From Pseudoxanthomonas sp. J31 (lineage in GTDB: Bacteria; Pseudomonadota; Gammaproteobacteria; Xanthomonadales; Xanthomonadaceae), in the NCBI RefSeq assembly GCF_000510725.1, contig NZ_AZNZ01000011.1, positions 62,001-126,000 on the forward strand: DNA of 64,000 nucleotides, in the 5' to 3' direction. The position numbers and the translations under genes are program-made. The notes below the pieces were generated by a model that saw only the letters and a list, made by a program, of their open reading frames with translations, did no database searches and was not told where the DNA came from. This document shows positions 10,140 to 17,810 of the stretch, in pieces (the first letter of the stretch is position 1; each line of letters opens with the position of its first letter).

Positions 10140-10568
10140 TCAGGCCTCGCGGTCGGCCACGCGCACGAAGTCGTCGACCATGCGGTCGGCCAGGCCCTGG
10201 AAGCCCAGCGCGAACACCGGCCCCAGCAGGCGCGAGGCCGGCTCGAACTCCAGGGTCAGGCTGACCTTGCACGCCGCTTCGTCCAGGGCCTGGAAGGTCC
10301 ACACGCCGTGGAGCTTGCGGAACGGGCCGTCGCGCAGCTGCATGTCGATCCGGTGCGGCCGCTCCAGCCGGTTCTCGGTGGTGAACCAGGTGCGCAGCGA
10401 GCCCAGGCCCAGGTCCAGGCGGGCGACCATGCGGTCCTCGCCCTGCTCCAGGACCTGCGCCTGCTCGCACCACGCGAAACGACGCGGATAGGCGGCCACG
10501 TCGTTGACCAGGTCGAACATGCGGGCCGCCGTATGGCCGACCAGGGCACTGCGGGTGATGCTTGGCAT
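10140..10568 (-). CDS. ratA: RatA family protein (START-like / coenzyme Q-binding fold)
   Basis: Protein of 142 residues from the ATG at 10568 ([24 protein letters not shown]). The family is described both as a ribosome-association toxin (50S binding, blocks 70S formation) and, for the related COQ10 family, as a ubiquinone-binding lipid chaperone. The fold signature is clear: [21 protein letters not shown] near the start and the C-terminal amphipathic helix [17 protein letters not shown]. It pairs with rnfH downstream and is divergent from smpB with only 47 bp between starts, so the two promoters must face each other. I infer ratA rather than coQ10-like from the smpB context; the toxin activity is not shown by sequence. 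Confidence 0.85.
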   Translation of the reverse strand: MPSITRSALVGHTAARMFDLVNDVAAYPRRFAWCEQAQVLEQGEDRMVARLDLGLGSLRTWFTTENRLERPHRIDMQLRDGPFRKLHGVWTFQALDEAACKVSLTLEFEPASRLLGPVFALGFQGLADRMVDDFVRVADREA

Positions 10569-10603
10569 TTGGACCGGGGCGTCTGCGGCCGCCCGATTTG
10601 GGC

Positions 10604-10615
10604 GACAATGGATGG
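10604..10615 (+). promoter_or_regulatory. -10 element giving a probably leaderless smpB mRNA
   Basis: GACAAT (10604-10609) is followed by GGATGG and the smpB ATG at 10616. The 6-nt spacing is the same as at recN, can, nfuA and udgX. No Shine-Dalgarno is visible. Confidence 0.5.
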
Positions 10616-11131
10616 ATGAGCAAGAAAGCGCCCAATGATAAGGCAAAGGCCAAGTCCAAGGCCGAGCCGGCCAACCGCACCATCGCCCTCAACAAGCGCG
10701 CCCGCTTCGAATACCACCTGGTGGAACGGTTCGAGGCCGGCCTGGCGCTGCAGGGCTGGGAGGTCAAGGCGATCCGCGCCGGCCGCGCCAACCTCACCGA
10801 CGGCTACGCCTACGTGCAGGACGGCGAGATCTACCTGATCGGCGCGCAGATCACGCCGCTGATCCAGGCCTCCACCCACGTGGTGGCCAACGACCGCCGC
10901 ACGCGCAAGCTGCTGCTGCACCGGCACGAGATCGACAAGCTGATCGGGCGGGTCGAGCGCGACGGCTACACCATCGTGCCCACCGCCATGTACTGGAGCG
11001 GCAACAAGGTCAAGCTCGAGATCGCCCTGGCCAAGGGCAAGAAGGAGCACGACAAGCGCGATACCGCGCGCGACCGCGACTGGCAGCGCGAGAAGCAGCG
11101 CGCCCTGCGCCGCCACAACAAGGACGCCTGA
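10616..11131 (+). CDS. smpB: SsrA-binding protein SmpB
   Basis: Binds the tRNA-like end of tmRNA and brings it to stalled ribosomes. It has 171 residues: a Lys/Ala-rich N-terminal extension of about 20 residues, the OB-fold core [32 protein letters not shown] with [13 protein letters not shown], then [22 protein letters not shown]. The basic C-terminal tail ([21 protein letters not shown]) enters the mRNA channel. The start at 10616 is favoured over the longer frame because MSKK is typical and a -10 element sits just before it. Its RNA partner ssrA lies 3.2 kb downstream on the opposite strand. Confidence 0.96.
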   Translation: MSKKAPNDKAKAKSKAEPANRTIALNKRARFEYHLVERFEAGLALQGWEVKAIRAGRANLTDGYAYVQDGEIYLIGAQITPLIQASTHVVANDRRTRKLLLHRHEIDKLIGRVERDGYTIVPTAMYWSGNKVKLEIALAKGKKEHDKRDTARDRDWQREKQRALRRHNKDA

Positions 11132-11170
11132 GCCGCCGCGCGGGCCGGCCGCCGGCGGCGCCGGCCCGGC

Positions 11171-12082
11171 TCAGGTGCCGGCCTGCAGCTTCTCGGCGAT
11201 GAAGTCGAGGAACAGCCGCATCCGCTGCGGCAGGTGGGCGCGCGAGGCGTAGACCGCGTACAGGTTGATCTGGTCGCATTCGAAGGCCTGCAGCGGGCGC
11301 ACCAGGCGCCCCGCGCGGAGGTCGCTTTCCACGTCCCACAGGGCCTTGTATGCAACGGCGCGTCCCGCCAGCGCCCACTGGTGGACGACCTCGGCGTTGT
11401 TCGAAAGCAACGTTCCACCGACGCGGATTTCCCGCAGCTGGCCTCCCTCCCGGTACAGCCAGCGGTCGAACACCCGGCGGCCGCGCACCAGGCGCGCGCA
11501 GTCGTGTTGCAGCAGGTCCTCGGGCCTGCGGATCGGCGCGTGCCGCTCCAGGTATTGCGGCGAGACCACCGTCACCCGCTGGCTGCGCAGCAGCGTGCGC
11601 GTGACCAGGTTGCCGTCGTTGGGCAGGTCCAGCAGCAGGCCGATGTCGATCTCTTCCTCGACGATGTCGACGTGGGCGTCGTTGAGGAAAAGCTCGATGC
11701 TGATCCGGGGATAGCGCGCGGTGAACTCCGCCACCAGCGGCGCGACGCGGTTCCTGCCGATTTCCAGCGGCGCACAGATGCGCATGTGCCCGCGCGGGTC
11801 CCTGGCGCGCTCGGTGAGCTGGGCCTCGGCGGCGTCGAGCTCGCGCAGGATCGCCTCGGCGCGCTCGAGCAGGAAACTGCCTTCCTCGGTCAGGGTGAAG
11901 CGGCGCGGACCGCGCTCGATCAGGCGCACGCCCAGCCGCTGTTCCAGCGCCGCCAGGCGGCGGCTTACGACCGGCAGCGAGCTCTGCAGGCGCCGCGCGG
12001 CCTCCGAAAGGCTGCCCGCCGCGGCGATGCGCACGAACAGCCTGAGGTCGCCAAAAGCATCGGTCGCGCGCCAGCCTTCCAT
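11171..12082 (-). CDS. LysR-family transcriptional regulator
   Basis: Regulator of 303 residues from the ATG at 12082. The N-terminal helix-turn-helix is clear (FVRIAAAGSLSEAARRLQSSLPVVSRRLAALEQRLGVRLIERGPRRFTLTEEG), followed by the effector-binding domain starting near MRICAPLEIGR. This is the CrgA/AaeR-like branch. It is divergently transcribed from the HlyD/DUF2955 export pair with 97 bp between starts, so it probably controls that pair. The shared region has a T-rich tract (CTTCCTTTTTTT on the plus strand) but I see no clean T-N11-A box. The inducer is unknown; by analogy with aaeR-aaeAB a hydroxylated aromatic acid is possible. Confidence 0.88.
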   Translation of the reverse strand: MEGWRATDAFGDLRLFVRIAAAGSLSEAARRLQSSLPVVSRRLAALEQRLGVRLIERGPRRFTLTEEGSFLLERAEAILRELDAAEAQLTERARDPRGHMRICAPLEIGRNRVAPLVAEFTARYPRISIELFLNDAHVDIVEEEIDIGLLLDLPNDGNLVTRTLLRSQRVTVVSPQYLERHAPIRRPEDLLQHDCARLVRGRRVFDRWLYREGGQLREIRVGGTLLSNNAEVVHQWALAGRAVAYKALWDVESDLRAGRLVRPLQAFECDQINLYAVYASRAHLPQRMRLFLDFIAEKLQAGT

Positions 12083-12179
12083 TTTCCGCAAGGCTATCTT
12101 CCTTTTTTTTCCCCTACAAGGCGCCAGGGGCGGCCACCACAATTGCGCCGGATCCAACGGAATACCGAGCGTTTCAACC

Positions 12180-13262
12180 ATGGCCGACCAGACTTCACGC
12201 CCCGAGCCGACCCCCGAGCAACGCTTCCGCCGGAGCGTCTACATCGCCACGGCGATTGGGGTCCTGCTGCTGCTTTACGTGGTCGTCGCCGACCAGTTCA
12301 TGCCCCTGACCCCGGAGTCGCGGGTGCTCTACGACACCACCCGGATCGCGCCGGAAGTGCCCGGCACGGTGGTCCGGGTGAACGTCGCCAACGGCCAGGC
12401 GGTGAAGGCCGGGCAGGTGCTGTTCGAGATCGATTCCACCCGCTACGAGCTGGCGGTGCGGTCCGCCAAGCTGGCCCTGGAGGAAACCGAGCGGACCATC
12501 CGCCAGCGCGACGCCGACATCGCCGCGGCGCGCGCGGCCGTGGCCAGCGCCAGGGCGGTGGCGGACGACGCGGTGCGCCAGGCCAGGCGGCAGGTCGCCC
12601 TGGCCGAGCAGCGCGTGGTGCCGGCCAGCGCCGCCGAGGCGGCCGTCGCCAGGCGCGACGAAAGCCTGGCCGCGCTGCGGGCGGCCGAGGCGCGGCTGCA
12701 GGCGGTGCTGGTACAGCGCGGCGAGCAGGGCCCGGACAACCTGTACCTGCGGGAAGCGAAGAACAACCTGGCCATCGCCCAGCGCGACCTCGAGCACACC
12801 CGCATCGTGGCGCTGGAGGACGGCATCGTCACCAACATGCGGTTGCGCCCCGGCAACTACGTGCCGGCCGGCACGCCGGTGCTGGCGCTGGTGGGGCTCA
12901 AGCCCACCATCACCGCCGATTTCCGCGAGAAGGCGCTGAACCGGGTCAACCCGGGCGACCCGGCCATCGTCAGCCTCGATGCGCTGCCCGGGCGCGTGTT
13001 TGTCGGCCGGGTGGTCTCGGTGGACGCGGGCATCGCCCAGGGACAGCTCAACCCGGATGGCTCGCTGGTGGAGACCGTGGAGACCGACCGCTGGATCCGG
13101 CGCGCGCAGCGCGTGCGGGTGAACGTGCAGCTGGAGGATCCACCGCAGCTGGTCAGCGGCTCGCGCGCCACGGTGCAGCTGGTGCCGCACAGCTCGACCA
13201 TCGCCCGCGTCTTCGCGGAAGCCCAGATCCGCCTGCTGGCCGCGCTGCGCTATGTCTACTAA
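12180..13262 (+). CDS. HlyD-family periplasmic adaptor (EmrA/AaeA-like)
   Basis: Membrane fusion protein of 360 residues that would link an inner-membrane pump to an outer-membrane channel. A single N-terminal membrane segment (SVYIATAIGVLLLLYVVVA, about 19-37) follows a short cytoplasmic tail. Then come the first biotinyl-lipoyl half (APEVPGTVVRVNVANGQAVK AGQVLF), a long alpha-helical hairpin rich in Ala, Arg and Glu, and the second lipoyl half (EDGIVTNMRLRPGNYV). The start is the ATG at 12180. It overlaps the downstream DUF2955 gene by 11 nt, so the two are translated together. No outer-membrane partner is encoded beside it. Confidence 0.9.
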   Translation: MADQTSRPEPTPEQRFRRSVYIATAIGVLLLLYVVVADQFMPLTPESRVLYDTTRIAPEVPGTVVRVNVANGQAVKAGQVLFEIDSTRYELAVRSAKLALEETERTIRQRDADIAAARAAVASARAVADDAVRQARRQVALAEQRVVPASAAEAAVARRDESLAALRAAEARLQAVLVQRGEQGPDNLYLREAKNNLAIAQRDLEHTRIVALEDGIVTNMRLRPGNYVPAGTPVLALVGLKPTITADFREKALNRVNPGDPAIVSLDALPGRVFVGRVVSVDAGIAQGQLNPDGSLVETVETDRWIRRAQRVRVNVQLEDPPQLVSGSRATVQLVPHSSTIARVFAEAQIRLLAALRYVY

Positions 13263-14289
13263 CCCTGCCCAGGTGCTGACCGCCAACGACTGGCGCCAGG
13301 CCTGCCGCATGGCCTTCGGTGGCTTCGTCGGCTGGGCGCTGGCGACCCTGCTGTCCCTGCCCTACGCGGCCTATTACGCGGTCTACCCGCTGGTACTGCT
13401 CGGCCTGTCCCCGGTCTACGACCGGCACGTGGCGCTGCAGTTCATCGCCAGCGCACCGACCGGGATGATCGCCGCCAGCCTCATGATCGGCGTGTTCTCC
13501 ACCCACCCGGTGGTGATGACCGCGATCTACCTGGGCTACGCCCTGTTCTGCTTCGCGGTCATGACCAGCCCGCGCAAGCTGTTCATGTACGGCGCCATGT
13601 GCCTGGCGGTGTGCAGCGGCCTGGTCCACTACGGCAGCTACCCGGAGATGGCGTGGCAGCAGCTGTTCTGGGCCATCGCCGGTTCGCTGGCCTGCAGCGT
13701 GGTCCTGTACGTGCTCTCGTTCGCCCTGTTCCCGGACGTGGAGCCGCGCGCCCCGCGCATCCCGCCGAAGCGCACCCCGACCCAGCGCCGCCACCTCGTC
13801 CTGCTGTGCGCGCTGGGCGCGACCGGCTCGTTCGCGTTCTTCCAGCTGGTCGAGATGAGCGATTCGCTGAGCGCGCAGATGGCCACGGTGCTGATCCTGC
13901 TGGGCCTGACCCACGAGGGCATCTGGAGCTTCGGGCGCACCCGCATCGTGGGCTCGGTCATAGGCTCGATCCACGCCTCGGTGACGCAGCTGCTGATCAC
14001 CCACTACTCCAGCTTCTGGCCCCTCACCGCGAGCGCCCTGCTGGCCGGGCTGCTGTGGTTCAGCGCCAGCCACACCCGCGACAAGTCCGGTTCGATGACG
14101 GGTTTCTCGGCGGTCACGGCGCTGGCGATCCTGTTCGGCCTGCTCAGCCCCACCGACGACCTGATCGGCAACTCCCTCTATCGCGGCGTCTCGGTGGTGA
14201 TCTCGGTCTCGGCGATGCTGGTGTTCATCTCGCTGCTGCACTACGCGCTCAACCGCTTCCCCTCGACCCGCTGGGAAACCCCGGCCTGA
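13252..14289 (+). CDS. DUF2955 / FUSC-like inner-membrane transporter
   Basis: Integral membrane protein of 345 residues with about ten hydrophobic segments in two blocks (roughly 20-155 and 180-335) separated by a charged loop (PRAPRIPPKRTPTQRRH). This is the layout of aromatic-acid exporter (ArAE/FUSC-like) proteins of the AaeB/YccS type, though shorter. It overlaps the HlyD gene by 11 nt. Together with the divergent LysR gene it makes a self-contained export cassette. The substrate cannot be read from sequence. It ends just before a bidirectional terminator shared with ssrA. Confidence 0.8.
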   Translation: MSTNPAQVLTANDWRQACRMAFGGFVGWALATLLSLPYAAYYAVYPLVLLGLSPVYDRHVALQFIASAPTGMIAASLMIGVFSTHPVVMTAIYLGYALFCFAVMTSPRKLFMYGAMCLAVCSGLVHYGSYPEMAWQQLFWAIAGSLACSVVLYVLSFALFPDVEPRAPRIPPKRTPTQRRHLVLLCALGATGSFAFFQLVEMSDSLSAQMATVLILLGLTHEGIWSFGRTRIVGSVIGSIHASVTQLLITHYSSFWPLTASALLAGLLWFSASHTRDKSGSMTGFSAVTALAILFGLLSPTDDLIGNSLYRGVSVVISVSAMLVFISLLHYALNRFPSTRWETPA

Positions 14290-14317
14290 TCGCGCCGGCC
14301 ACCGCGCGGGCAAGAAA

Positions 14318-14345
14318 AAACCCCAGCCCGCGGGGGCTGGGGTTT
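14318..14345. terminator. Bidirectional terminator shared by the DUF2955 gene and ssrA
   Basis: AAACCCCAGCCC and GGGCTGGGGTTT form a 12-bp stem with a 4-nt loop. On the minus strand it is followed by further T residues (six in a row counting the stem), a strong intrinsic terminator for ssrA. On the plus strand it also serves the export cassette. Confidence 0.9.
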
Positions 14346-14351
14346 CGTCAT

Positions 14352-14706
14352 TGGTGGAGGTGGGCGGAGTTGAACCGCCGTCCGAAGGCACTCCATCTCC
14401 GGCACTACATGCTTAGCCCGCCGTTGGATCTCGTCCCGTTGCAGCACGGCGTGCGAAGCGCGCCCCGGGACCAGCCTGTTTTGTTTTGACCATCAGCTGA
14501 CAGGCAGCCGCCGATGGCGATCCCGTGATGATGACCCTACATCCACGAGCACGGGCACAAGTGGGTTCGGGGCTAGGCCTTAGGCGGCCAGAGCGTAGTT
14601 GTCGTCGTTGGCAACTATGAGTTTTGCCGCTGGATTAACGAGGAAAGCTGCCCCCTCGGCATGCGCCAGTCGACTTCGCAACCCCCGTCGAAACCAGGAC
14701 ACCCCC
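14352..14706 (-). ncRNA. ssrA: Transfer-messenger RNA (tmRNA)
   Basis: One-piece tmRNA of about 355 nt, minus strand. The 5' end GGGGGTG (14706-14700) pairs with the 3' CACCTCC before the encoded ACCA end at 14352, forming the acceptor stem with one G-U pair. TTTCGACGGGGGTTGCGAAGTCGAC follows near the 5' end, and the T-arm GGCGGTTCAACTCCGCC precedes the acceptor. The resume codon and tag frame lie at 14612-14580 and encode ANDDNYALAA followed by TAA, the standard gamma-proteobacterial degradation tag. It works with SmpB (10616-11131) on stalled ribosomes. The conserved core is intact and there is no sign of a permuted two-piece form or of an integrated element at its 3' end. Confidence 0.97.
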
Positions 14707-14743
14707 GGGAACTTCGGGCGAGCTTCATCGCCAGACGGTAGCC

Positions 14744-14772
14744 AGTGTAGGGACGCCGGCGGCGCCAGACAA
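14744..14772 (-). promoter_or_regulatory. ssrA promoter
   Basis: On the minus strand TTGTCT (14772-14767) and TACACT (14749-14744) are separated by 17 bp, close to the housekeeping consensus. The predicted start is about 30 nt upstream of the mature 5' end, leaving a short leader for RNase P to remove. Confidence 0.65.
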
Positions 14773-14842
14773 GGCGTGCGTGGCCGCAGGCGCGGCCGCG
14801 GTTCATGCGCCGGCGTTCACCCGGCGCGCGCGATGCCTGCCC

Positions 14843-14854
14843 TAGCCTGCGGCC
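14843..14854 (+). promoter_or_regulatory. -10-like element 6 nt before the udgX ATG
   Basis: TAGCCT (14843-14848) is followed by GCGGCC and the ATG at 14855. Same spacing as the other leaderless candidates, but the hexamer is a weaker match (TANNNT). Confidence 0.35.
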
Positions 14855-15508
14855 ATGCCGCGGCCAGACGATCCCGTGCGCGGCGCGCCGCGGCTGGCGC
14901 GCCCGGTGGACGACGTACCGGAAGGCAGCCTGTCCGCGCTGCGCCGCCAGGCCGCCGGATGCCGGCGCTGCCCGCTGTGGCGTCCGGCCAACAGGACCGT
15001 GTTTGGCGCCGGGCCGGCGGGCGCACGCACCCTGCTGGTGGGCGAGCAGCCCGGCGACCGCGAGGACCTGGAGGGCAAACCCTTCGTCGGCCCGGCGGGG
15101 CAGCTGCTGCGCCGGGCGCTGGCCGAGGCCGGGCTCGAGCCAGCGTCCCTGTACCTGACCAACACGGTCAAGCACTTCAAGTTCCAGCCGCGCGGCAAGC
15201 GCCGGCTGCACCAGCGCGCCAATGCCGCCGAACAGGCCGTCTGCCGGCCATGGCTGGCTGCCGAGCTGGAGCGGGTGGATCCGGACGTGGTCGCCGCGCT
15301 GGGCGCGATGGCCGCAAACGCCGTGTTCGGGACGGCGTTCCGGCTCACCCGCCAGCGCGGGCAGTGGCAACGCATCGGCCCGCACACCCACGCGCTGGCG
15401 ACCTGGCATCCCTCCGCCATCCTGCGCATGCGCGGCCCGGAGCGCGAGCGCGCGTACGCGCAGCTGCTGGAGGACCTCCGCCGCCTGCGGGAGCCGCCCG
15501 CGGGCTGA
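14855..15508 (+). CDS. udgX: UdgX-type uracil-DNA glycosylase
   Basis: Protein of 217 residues of the uracil-DNA glycosylase superfamily that recognises uracil in DNA. Motif A is GEQPGDREDLEGKPFVGPAG (63-82), and motif B includes HPSAILR (185-191). The decisive feature is KHFKFQPRGKRRLH (106-119): UdgX has this KRRIH-type loop, whose His (His119 here) is known in the mycobacterial protein to form a covalent bond with the abasic sugar after uracil removal. Cysteines at 36, 39 and 130 fit iron-sulfur ligands; the position that carries a third Cys in family 4 enzymes reads VKH. It stands alone, followed after 95 bp by a cysteine-rich protein. Ordinary family 4 UDG is the less likely alternative. 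Confidence 0.85.
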   Translation: MPRPDDPVRGAPRLARPVDDVPEGSLSALRRQAAGCRRCPLWRPANRTVFGAGPAGARTLLVGEQPGDREDLEGKPFVGPAGQLLRRALAEAGLEPASLYLTNTVKHFKFQPRGKRRLHQRANAAEQAVCRPWLAAELERVDPDVVAALGAMAANAVFGTAFRLTRQRGQWQRIGPHTHALATWHPSAILRMRGPERERAYAQLLEDLRRLREPPAG

Positions 15509-15603
15509 TGGGATCGCCTGGATTGCAGCGCTTTCCGCAGCCCTCGCCCCGCGTTCACGGCGCCGGCGCTGCAATGCCCGCTTCCAACCTGCGGAGGTGC
15601 CCC

Positions 15604-15840
15604 ATGGCCCGGTGCGACGTATGCGGCAACGACTACGACAAGGCTTTCCGGATCACCCTGGCCGACGGCAGCAGCGGCACCTACGATTCCTTCGAGTGCG
15701 CCATCCACGCGGTCGCGCCGACCTGCGAGCACTGCGGATGCCGGATCATCGGCCACGGCGCCGAGAGCGGCGGGCGCTTCTTCTGCTGCGCGCACTGCGC
15801 CTCGCACGCCGGGGTCGAAGGCATCGAGGACCGCGCCTGA
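15604..15840 (+). CDS. Small cysteine-rich metal-binding protein (metallothionein-like)
   Basis: Protein of 78 residues with nine cysteines (4, 7, 32, 41, 44, 46, 61, 62, 65) and several histidines, arranged as CDVC, FEC, CEHCGC and CCAHC. The pattern CxxCxC-RIIGHG-...-FFCCAHC looks like a prokaryotic metallothionein or zinc-ribbon protein that binds Zn or Cu. A good Shine-Dalgarno (GCGGAGG) lies just before the ATG at 15604. No secretion signal. Exact function unknown; a structural zinc protein is as possible as a metal store. It is downstream of udgX on the same strand, but the 95-bp gap does not prove an operon. Confidence 0.75.
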   Translation: MARCDVCGNDYDKAFRITLADGSSGTYDSFECAIHAVAPTCEHCGCRIIGHGAESGGRFFCCAHCASHAGVEGIEDRA

Positions 15841-15847
15841 GCGGCGC

Positions 15848-16321
15848 CTATTCCTCCGGCCCGTCCTCCGGCGGCAGCAGCCGGCGCCGCTCGAACCAGC
15901 GCAACACGGTCAGCACCGCCAGCGTCAGCAAGGCGATCGCCAGGCCAAGGGCCAGGTAGCCGAAGCCGACGGTGATGCCGATCGCCGCCACCGTCAGCAG
16001 CGAGGCGGCGGTGGTGATGCCCTGCACGCCGTCGCCCTTGCGGCTGGCGAAGATGGTGCCGGCGCCTATGAACGAAACGCCGGCAACCACCGCTTCGACC
16101 AGGCGCAGCGGGTCGATGCGCAGGCCGGTGCCGGCATAGTGGTCGTCTTCCAGCACCATCCGGCCCAGGCCCAGCAGCAAGGCCGAGGTGCCGGCGACCA
16201 GCATGTGGGTGCGGAACCCGGCCGGGCGGTTCTTCAGTTCGCGCTCGAAGCCGATGGCGCCTCCCAGCGCCATCGCGTAGACCACGGCCGGCAATACCCG
16301 CAGCTGCTCGATCCAGTCCAT
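15848..16321 (-). CDS. MgtC/SapB family membrane protein
   Basis: Inner-membrane protein of 157 residues with about four membrane segments. The family hallmark is present: ALGGAIGFERELKNRPAGFRTHMLV near residues 18-42, and VSFIGAGTIFASRKGDGVQGITTAASLL in the middle. The C-terminal tail is charged (RWFERRRLLPPEDGPEE). MgtC proteins have been tied to growth at low magnesium and to intracellular survival through the F-type ATPase; which role applies here is not readable. I start at the ATG 16321 (MDWIEQLRVLPAVVY); the frame extends upstream but loses hydrophobic and codon signal. It is convergent with the Cys-rich gene, 7 nt away. Confidence 0.85.
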   Translation of the reverse strand: MDWIEQLRVLPAVVYAMALGGAIGFERELKNRPAGFRTHMLVAGTSALLLGLGRMVLEDDHYAGTGLRIDPLRLVEAVVAGVSFIGAGTIFASRKGDGVQGITTAASLLTVAAIGITVGFGYLALGLAIALLTLAVLTVLRWFERRRLLPPEDGPEE

Positions 16322-16367
16322 GGACGCAGCGTGCCCACGCCTCCCGCCATGCATCGTGAAGGCCGGC

Positions 16368-17810
16368 TCAGTTGCCCAGCGGCGGCACCCATTGCGCGGC
16401 GGCCACGCCCTGCCCCGCCGGCGGCTCGCCGGCGCGGGCATGGGTGCCGCCGAGGGCCTTGTACACGGCCACCGCGGCGATGTTGACCGCGGCCTCGGCC
16501 TCGGCCAGGGCGTCGTCGGCCGCCAGCTGGGTGCGCTGGGCGTCCAGCAGGGTCAGGAAGTCGATGCCGCCCTCGCGGTAGCCGACCGCCGCCAGGCGCT
16601 CGGCCTCGCGCGCCGCCTCGGCCTGCTGGACCACGATGCGCAGGCGCTCCTGCCGGCGCGCGTAGTCCTGCAATGCGTTCTCCGCATCCTCCAGCGCGGC
16701 GAGCACCGCCATCTCGTACTGCACCGCGGCCGCGTCGGCCCCGGCCTCGGCCGCGCGCAGGCGCGCGCGCACGCTGCCAAGGTCGAGCGCGGCCCAGCTG
16801 ATCGCCGGGCTCACCGACCAGGCCTCGTTGCGGCCGGCGACCAGCGAGGAGAAATCGCCGGAGAGGAAGCCGGCAAAGCCGCGGATGCTGATCCGCGGGA
16901 ACAGGTCCGCGGTGGCCACGCCCACGCGTGCGGTGGCCGAGGCCAGGCGCCGTTCGGCGGCGCGTACGTCCGGGCGGCTGCGCAGCAGGTCGCGCACGTC
17001 GCCCAGCGGCAGGGCGCGGGCGAAGGCCGGCACCGGCTTCGGCGCCAGCAGTTCGTCCAGCGCGCCCGGCTGCAGGCCCTGCAGCACGGCCAGGCGGTAG
17101 CGCGCGGTGGCCTCGATCGAGCGCAGCAGCGGGATGTCGGCTTCGATCGCCTTCAGCTGCGCGCGGCTGCTGTGCACGTCCAGGGCGCTGCCGGCGCCCA
17201 GCGCCTCGCGGGTCTCGGTCAGGCGCTGGGTCTGGTCGAGGTTGCGCAGGGTCTGTTCGGCCACCTCGATCCGCTTCTGGGTGCCGCGCAGCAGGAAGTA
17301 GTTGCGCGCCACCTCGGCGGCGATGCTGACCTGCACGTCCTCCAGCCCCGCCTGCTCGGCCTGCAGGTCGGCGCGCGCCGCCTCGGCGCCGCGCCGCAGG
17401 CGGCCGAACAGGTCCAGCTCCCAGGCTGCGTCGAAGCCCAGGCTGTAGACCTCGTCGATGCCGCCGCCGGCGGCGTCCGGCTGGCGCGTGCGTTCGCCGG
17501 TGGCCGCCACGCCCACGTGCGGCCACGGGTCGAGGCGGCGTTCGCTGAATACCGCGCGCGCGGCCCGTACCCGGGTCGCGGCCAGGCGCATGTCGGGATT
17601 GGCCAGCAATGCGTCGCCGACCAGCTTCTCCAGCACCGGGTCGTCGAATTGCGCCCACCATTGCGCAACCGCGACGCCGGGGGCGAAGGCTTCCTCCGCG
17701 GCATTGCGCAAGGTCACCTCCGGCGGTACCGGCGCGCGGTAGTCGGGGCCGGCGGCGCAGGCCGCCAGCACGGCGGTGGCCACGGCCAGGCAGAGGGTCC
17801 GGATCACCAC
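16368..17810 (-). CDS. smeX: RND efflux outer-membrane channel, SmeX/OprN type
   Basis: TolC-like outer-membrane lipoprotein of 480 residues (NodT family). The lipoprotein signal ends in VLAAC (Cys18), followed by AGPDYRAP, the usual start of OprM-type proteins. Two internal repeats carry LDLFGRLRRG and LDLGSVRARLRAAEA, and the C-terminal repeat has YREGGIDFLTLLDAQRT, all typical of this family. It is the last gene of the minus-strand operon and overlaps the SDR gene smeU2 by 7 nt. Position and gene order match smeX of the Stenotrophomonas smeU1VWU2X operon; the symbol is assigned on that order. Confidence 0.88.
   Translation of the reverse strand: MVIRTLCLAVATAVLAACAAGPDYRAPVPPEVTLRNAAEEAFAPGVAVAQWWAQFDDPVLEKLVGDALLANPDMRLAATRVRAARAVFSERRLDPWPHVGVAATGERTRQPDAAGGGIDEVYSLGFDAAWELDLFGRLRRGAEAARADLQAEQAGLEDVQVSIAAEVARNYFLLRGTQKRIEVAEQTLRNLDQTQRLTETREALGAGSALDVHSSRAQLKAIEADIPLLRSIEATARYRLAVLQGLQPGALDELLAPKPVPAFARALPLGDVRDLLRSRPDVRAAERRLASATARVGVATADLFPRISIRGFAGFLSGDFSSLVAGRNEAWSVSPAISWAALDLGSVRARLRAAEAGADAAAVQYEMAVLAALEDAENALQDYARRQERLRIVVQQAEAAREAERLAAVGYREGGIDFLTLLDAQRTQLAADDALAEAEAAVNIAAVAVYKALGGTHARAGEPPAGQGVAAAQWVPPLGN

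Noticed and set aside
14352-14380. Possible integrase attachment site at the tmRNA 3' end
   Set aside because: No integrase gene, no second copy of the 3' end within the window, and the flanking terminator is intact.
14352-14706. Small coding frames crossing the tmRNA
   Set aside because: The acceptor stem, T-arm and tag frame prove that this is ssrA; coding frames here are incidental.
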